This document shows positions 60,612-64,000 of a stretch of 64,000 nucleotides of DNA, in pieces (the first letter of the stretch is position 1; every line of letters starts with the position of its first letter). A program made the position numbers and the translations under genes. A model generated the notes under the pieces. It did no database searches and was not told the DNA's origin. It was given only the letters and a program-made list of their open reading frames with translations. Source of the DNA: Pseudomonas sp. H9 (lineage in GTDB: Bacteria > Pseudomonadota > Gammaproteobacteria > Pseudomonadales > Pseudomonadaceae); assembly GCF_004353925.1 (NCBI RefSeq), contig NZ_SMOK01000021.1, positions 1 to 64,000 of the forward strand, given 5' to 3'.

Positions 60612-61865
60612 TCAGCGAGTGGCCAGGCTCAGGTCACCGAAAATGCGCTCAAGCCGCACCCGCGCTTCACTGCGCTGAGCCTGGGCCTCCAGGTACTGAA
60701 GGCGCGCGGCCACCAGGGTGCGCTGGGCATCGAGCACATCGAGGAAGGCAAACTTGCCGCGTTCAAAACCACGCGTGGCGGCGTCGACGGCGTTTTGCGC
60801 CGAAGGCAGAATCGAACGGTCGAAGTCCCGGACTTCCTGGCTGGCGGTGTTCCATTGCGCCAGGGCCTGGACCACTTCACTGCGCAAGCGCAATTCAGCG
60901 CCATTACGCTGGTCACGGGCCTGATCGGCACGGCGGGCGGCGGCCAGAATGTTGCCCTGGTTGCGGTCGAACAGCGGGATCGGCAACGACACGCCCACCA
61001 CGTTGATACGCTCACGGTCGGTTTCGCTGTACTGGCTGCCAACGCTGACCGTCAGATCTGGAATCCGTTGTGTGCGTGCCAGGCTCAGCTCGGCCTCTTG
61101 CTGATCGATCTGTACCCGAGCGAGGCGCATGTCCGGCGTTTGTTCCAGCCGCTCCAGCAGCAGGGTACGGCTCGGCAACGCAGGGTCTTCGCTACCTGCG
61201 CTATCGACTCGGCTGAATTCAGCCAGCGGCGCCCCGGTGGTAGCCGCTAGCTGCTGGTAGGTAACGGTCAGTGCCTGTTGTGCACGTCCCAATTCCAGAC
61301 GCACTTCCGACATCTGCACCTGTGCGCGCGTATCCTCCACTGGCGAGGCCACGCCCGCCTTGACCCGGCCCTGCACCACTTGCAGCGCTCGCTCACTCAA
61401 GCGCAAAGACTGCTCGGCCAGTTGCAAACCTTCCTGCGCCTGCAGCGCAGCCTGAAACGCACCCTTCACATCGGCGTGCAGTGCGTTGCGCTGCCGCTCA
61501 AGCTCAAGTTCCGCCAGCTGCGAACCGCGCCCGGCCACGTCCAGGCGTGCGCCGCGCTTGCCGCCCAGTTCGAACATCTGGCTGACACTGACCGTGGTGG
61601 TTTCCTTGCCATTGCGGGTGTCTTCTACTTCCCAGCCCACCTCGGGGTTAGGCAGTACCCCGGCCTGGCGCCGCTCACCTTCAGCGATATCGATACCCCA
61701 ACGCGCGGCGGCCAGTTCGGGGTTGTTGGCCTGCGCAGTTTGCAGAGCCTTGTCGAGGGTCAGTACAGGGCCTTGGGCCATCGCCCATGAGGGCACGGCC
61801 AGCAATACCAGCATCAGCAGCATACGGCCACGGCCTGTGCCGGGCCTGTCCAGAGAGCAAAACAT
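60612..61865 (-). CDS. czcC: RND efflux outer-membrane channel CzcC
   Basis: The 417-residue outer-membrane efflux protein has a signal peptide (ending SWAMAQ, about residue 31) and two OEP repeats. TolC-type coiled-coil helices are visible in LELERQRNALHADVKGAFQA and in ALAQWNTASQEV. It heads czcCBA. I chose the ATG at 61865 with AGGAG upstream, not the longer frame from 61898. It is divergent from the response regulator gene. Confidence 0.93.
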   Translation of the reverse strand: MFCSLDRPGTGRGRMLLMLVLLAVPSWAMAQGPVLTLDKALQTAQANNPELAAARWGIDIAEGERRQAGVLPNPEVGWEVEDTRNGKETTTVSVSQMFELGGKRGARLDVAGRGSQLAELELERQRNALHADVKGAFQAALQAQEGLQLAEQSLRLSERALQVVQGRVKAGVASPVEDTRAQVQMSEVRLELGRAQQALTVTYQQLAATTGAPLAEFSRVDSAGSEDPALPSRTLLLERLEQTPDMRLARVQIDQQEAELSLARTQRIPDLTVSVGSQYSETDRERINVVGVSLPIPLFDRNQGNILAAARRADQARDQRNGAELRLRSEVVQALAQWNTASQEVRDFDRSILPSAQNAVDAATRGFERGKFAFLDVLDAQRTLVAARLQYLEAQAQRSEARVRLERIFGDLSLATR

Positions 61866-61934
61866 GGCGGGCTCCTGCGCCTTTTCAAGAGCCCGCACTG
61901 TAGTTATCGGGGTTTATCCTCAAGATGACTCGAA

Positions 61935-61952
61935 GATTACAAATCTGTAATC
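61935..61952. promoter_or_regulatory. Palindromic site in the czc divergent promoter
   Basis: GATTAC-AAATCT-GTAATC is a perfect inverted repeat with a 6-bp spacer, 70 bp before the czcC start and 118 bp before the response regulator. The size and place suit an OmpR-type metal response regulator. Confidence 0.6.
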
Positions 61953-62069
61953 CAGCCATTACTGCGCAAAAGATGGCTTAGTATCCGCCGCTCGACGCCT
62001 GCCAAGCGCTTGACCCTGTAGTGACTTCAGGGTTGAGAATCACCGCCTTTTCTACCACCGAGTCATTTC

Positions 62070-62744
62070 ATGCGCTTATTGATCATCGAGGACGAGCTTC
62101 GTACCGCCGACTACCTGCAACAGGGCCTGAGTGAAAACGGCTACATCGTCGATTGTGCCCACAGTGGTGCCGACGGCCTGCACCTGGCCCGCCAACAGGC
62201 CTACGACCTGATCATTCTCGACGTCAACCTGCCTGAACTCGATGGCTGGACAGTGCTGCAGCGCCTGCGTGCCGAGTCGAGCACCCGTATCATGATGCTC
62301 ACCGCCCACGGTCGCCTCTCAGACCGGGTCAAAGGCCTGGACCTGGGGGCCGACGACTACCTGCTCAAGCCTTTCGAATTCCCCGAACTGCTGGCACGCA
62401 TCCGCAGCCTGCTGCGCCGTAACGATCAGGCTCTGCAACCGAACACCTTGAAAGTTGCCGACCTTGAGCTGGACCCTGGCCGCCACCGGGCCTATCGCGC
62501 CGGCCAACGTATCGACCTGACCGCCAAGGAGTTCGCCCTGCTGCACTTGTTGATGCGCCAAAGTGGTGAAGTGTTGTCGCGCACCCAGATCATTTCCCTG
62601 GTCTGGGACATGAACTTCGATTGCGACACCAATGTGGTTGAAGTGTCGATCCGCCGCCTGCGGGCCAAGATCGATGACCCATTCGAAGACAAACTCATTC
62701 ATACCCTGCGTGGCGTCGGCTATGTCCTTGAGGCCCGCGAATGA
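62070..62744 (+). CDS. czcR: Heavy-metal response regulator, CzcR/CopR type
   Basis: The 224-residue OmpR-family regulator has a receiver domain (acidic residues DE at 8-9; phosphoacceptor aspartate in LIILDVNLPELDG near 51; lysine in LLKPFEF near 101) and a C-terminal winged helix (LTAKEFALLHLLMRQSGEVL). It is likely to control czcCBA and its own operon through the palindrome upstream. Its stop overlaps the kinase start. Confidence 0.92.
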   Translation: MRLLIIEDELRTADYLQQGLSENGYIVDCAHSGADGLHLARQQAYDLIILDVNLPELDGWTVLQRLRAESSTRIMMLTAHGRLSDRVKGLDLGADDYLLKPFEFPELLARIRSLLRRNDQALQPNTLKVADLELDPGRHRAYRAGQRIDLTAKEFALLHLLMRQSGEVLSRTQIISLVWDMNFDCDTNVVEVSIRRLRAKIDDPFEDKLIHTLRGVGYVLEARE

Positions 62745-64000
62745 AACCGGCACGGCTTTCCCTGCGTCTGGGCCTGAGCGTCACCCTGATGGGCGCGGCC
62801 CTGGTACTGCTGCTGGCCTGCCTTGCGGTGTTCGCCCTGGATCATGAACTGGACAGCCGTGCGCAAAAAAGCCTGACAGCGAAGATGGCACAGATCGAAC
62901 ACGGCCTGAGCCTCGACCTCAAATCAGGAGATCTGCAAACTTCCGCCCATCCGCTGCTGGATGTGGTGATGGGCCACGACAACCTGAGCCTGAGCGTGAT
63001 CGCCCTGACCGGTCGCCATTCGGCATTGCTGACCCTGGGCCCGGGGCTCGATGCTGAAGCACTGATGCTGATCCCCGGCAGCGCACAGCTAACCTTCAGC
63101 CAGTGGCGCGACAGCAGCGGCAATCACCTGCTGACCGCCTCACGGCTGTTGCGCTTGCAAGATGGCACCGAGGTGCGCGTACTGCTCACCGTCAACCGCG
63201 CCGACGACCACGGCTTGCTCCAAGCCTACCTGCGTTCAACGCTGCTGGCCCTGCCATTGCTGTTGTTACTGATCGGTTTTGGTGCCTGGAAGCTGGTACA
63301 GCGCAGCCTGATCCCGTTACGTCGGTTCAGCCAGGTTGCCGAGCAGGTATCTGCCCAGCAACTGGCCTTGCGCTTGCCCGTGGATGGCTTGCCGCAGGAG
63401 CTGTACGAACTGGCCAACAGCATAAACGTCATGCTCGACCGCCTCGACGGTGGTGTGCAGCAACTCTCGCAATTCTCGGACGATTTGGCCCATGAGCTAC
63501 GCACCCCGATCAGCAACCTGATGGGCAAGGCACAGGTAACCCTGGCCCGCGAGCGCCCGGTCGAGCAATACAAGGATGTGCTGGAATCCAGCATTGAGGA
63601 ACTCACCCGGCTCAGCCGCATCATCAATGACATGCTGTTCCTCGCCCAAGTCAGCCAGCCGCAGAGCCAGTTGCCGCTTAAACCAGTCAACCTGGCCGAC
63701 GAAGCCAGGTGCGTCAGTGAGCTGTTCGAATTCGCCAGCGAACAGAAAGGCATCAACCTGCGTTTGCACGGTTGGGGCACGATCATGGCGGATCGACTGA
63801 TGGTGCAACGGGCACTGTCGAACCTATTGAGCAATGCCATTCGCCACAGCCCTGAAGGGCAGCCTATCGACATTGCCGTTCAGCGCTGCGGTAATGAAGT
63901 CTGCGTATGGGTCGAAAATCGTGGGCCGGGCATCGAGCCGGGGCATCTGCCGTACTTGTTCGAACGCTTTTACCGCGCGGGATCGGGGCGTTCGCGGCTT
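62741..64000 (+). CDS. czcS: Heavy-metal sensor histidine kinase, CzcS type (3' end outside window)
   Basis: 420 codons are visible from the ATG at 62741 to the window end. The protein has a first membrane helix (about 12-33), a periplasmic sensor of about 130 residues and a second helix (about 165-182). A HAMP domain (RSLIPLRRFSQVAEQVSAQQ) follows, then HisKA with the phosphoacceptor DDLAHELRTPISNL near 254. ATPase motifs LSNLLSNAIRHSP and ENRGPGIEPGHLPYLFERFY near 395-410 come next. Only the last few tens of residues are missing. The ATGA overlap couples it to the regulator. Confidence 0.9.
   Translation, partial: MKPARLSLRLGLSVTLMGAALVLLLACLAVFALDHELDSRAQKSLTAKMAQIEHGLSLDLKSGDLQTSAHPLLDVVMGHDNLSLSVIALTGRHSALLTLGPGLDAEALMLIPGSAQLTFSQWRDSSGNHLLTASRLLRLQDGTEVRVLLTVNRADDHGLLQAYLRSTLLALPLLLLLIGFGAWKLVQRSLIPLRRFSQVAEQVSAQQLALRLPVDGLPQELYELANSINVMLDRLDGGVQQLSQFSDDLAHELRTPISNLMGKAQVTLARERPVEQYKDVLESSIEELTRLSRIINDMLFLAQVSQPQSQLPLKPVNLADEARCVSELFEFASEQKGINLRLHGWGTIMADRLMVQRALSNLLSNAIRHSPEGQPIDIAVQRCGNEVCVWVENRGPGIEPGHLPYLFERFYRAGSGRSRL

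Overview
The window looks like a chromosomal segment of a fluorescent Pseudomonas of the P. putida group. The coding sequence is GC-rich. Gene blocks match the order I recall for P. putida (glpFKR-glpD next to aatJQMP-aauSR and glpM; oprB-gcd-lon; czcCBA with an OprD-type porin and a two-component system). Ten copies of a REP pair built on GCGGGGCAAGCCCGCTCC sit between gene 3' ends. No tRNA, rRNA or CRISPR array was seen. The species cannot be fixed from this sequence alone.

Layout. 1-200: right end of an IS3-family insertion sequence, abutting grxD. 208-6548: grxD, a molybdopterin oxidoreductase, argF with an ArgR-type operator, an ABC ATPase translationally coupled to argF, a PhzF-like protein and a YbaK deacylase. 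6561-19086: glycerol catabolism (glpF, glpK, glpR, glpD) followed by the acidic amino acid uptake system (aatJQMP) and its sensor/regulator pair aauS-aauR, then glpM. The aatJ upstream region carries two AauR-type sites and a sigma-54 promoter. 19172-24754: hydrolase, metE divergent from metR, LysE-type exporter, NUDIX hydrolase. 24942-33766: the large helicase Lhr, a membrane-anchored glutamate-synthase-like protein, OpgC-like acyltransferase and an amino acid permease. 34204-41963: an unusual bifunctional-PBP-like protein preceded by three direct repeats, a nickel/iron-type YqjI-YqjH pair, small genes and a zinc TonB receptor with a Zur-type box. 42254-48597: glucose porin oprB, glucose dehydrogenase gcd, protease lon.

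48675-51935 is an AT-richer accessory block: a two-component alpha-helical pore-forming toxin of the alpha-xenorhabdolysin type (XaxA, XaxB). It is followed by a third gene, an A-like paralogue that lacks the hydrophobic hairpin and is cut by one in-frame TAA. This is the most unusual part of the window. It is flanked by a divergent chagasin-like inhibitor lipoprotein gene and then cmoA-cmoB.

54401-64000: a small secreted protein, then a zinc/cadmium/cobalt resistance locus. The OprD-type porin, czcA, czcB and czcC lie on the minus strand, and the response regulator and sensor kinase lie divergently on the plus strand. The kinase runs off the window. A perfect palindrome in the divergent promoter region is the likely regulator site. 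Several metal-control modules (Zur, Fur/YqjI, Czc) fall within 25 kb.
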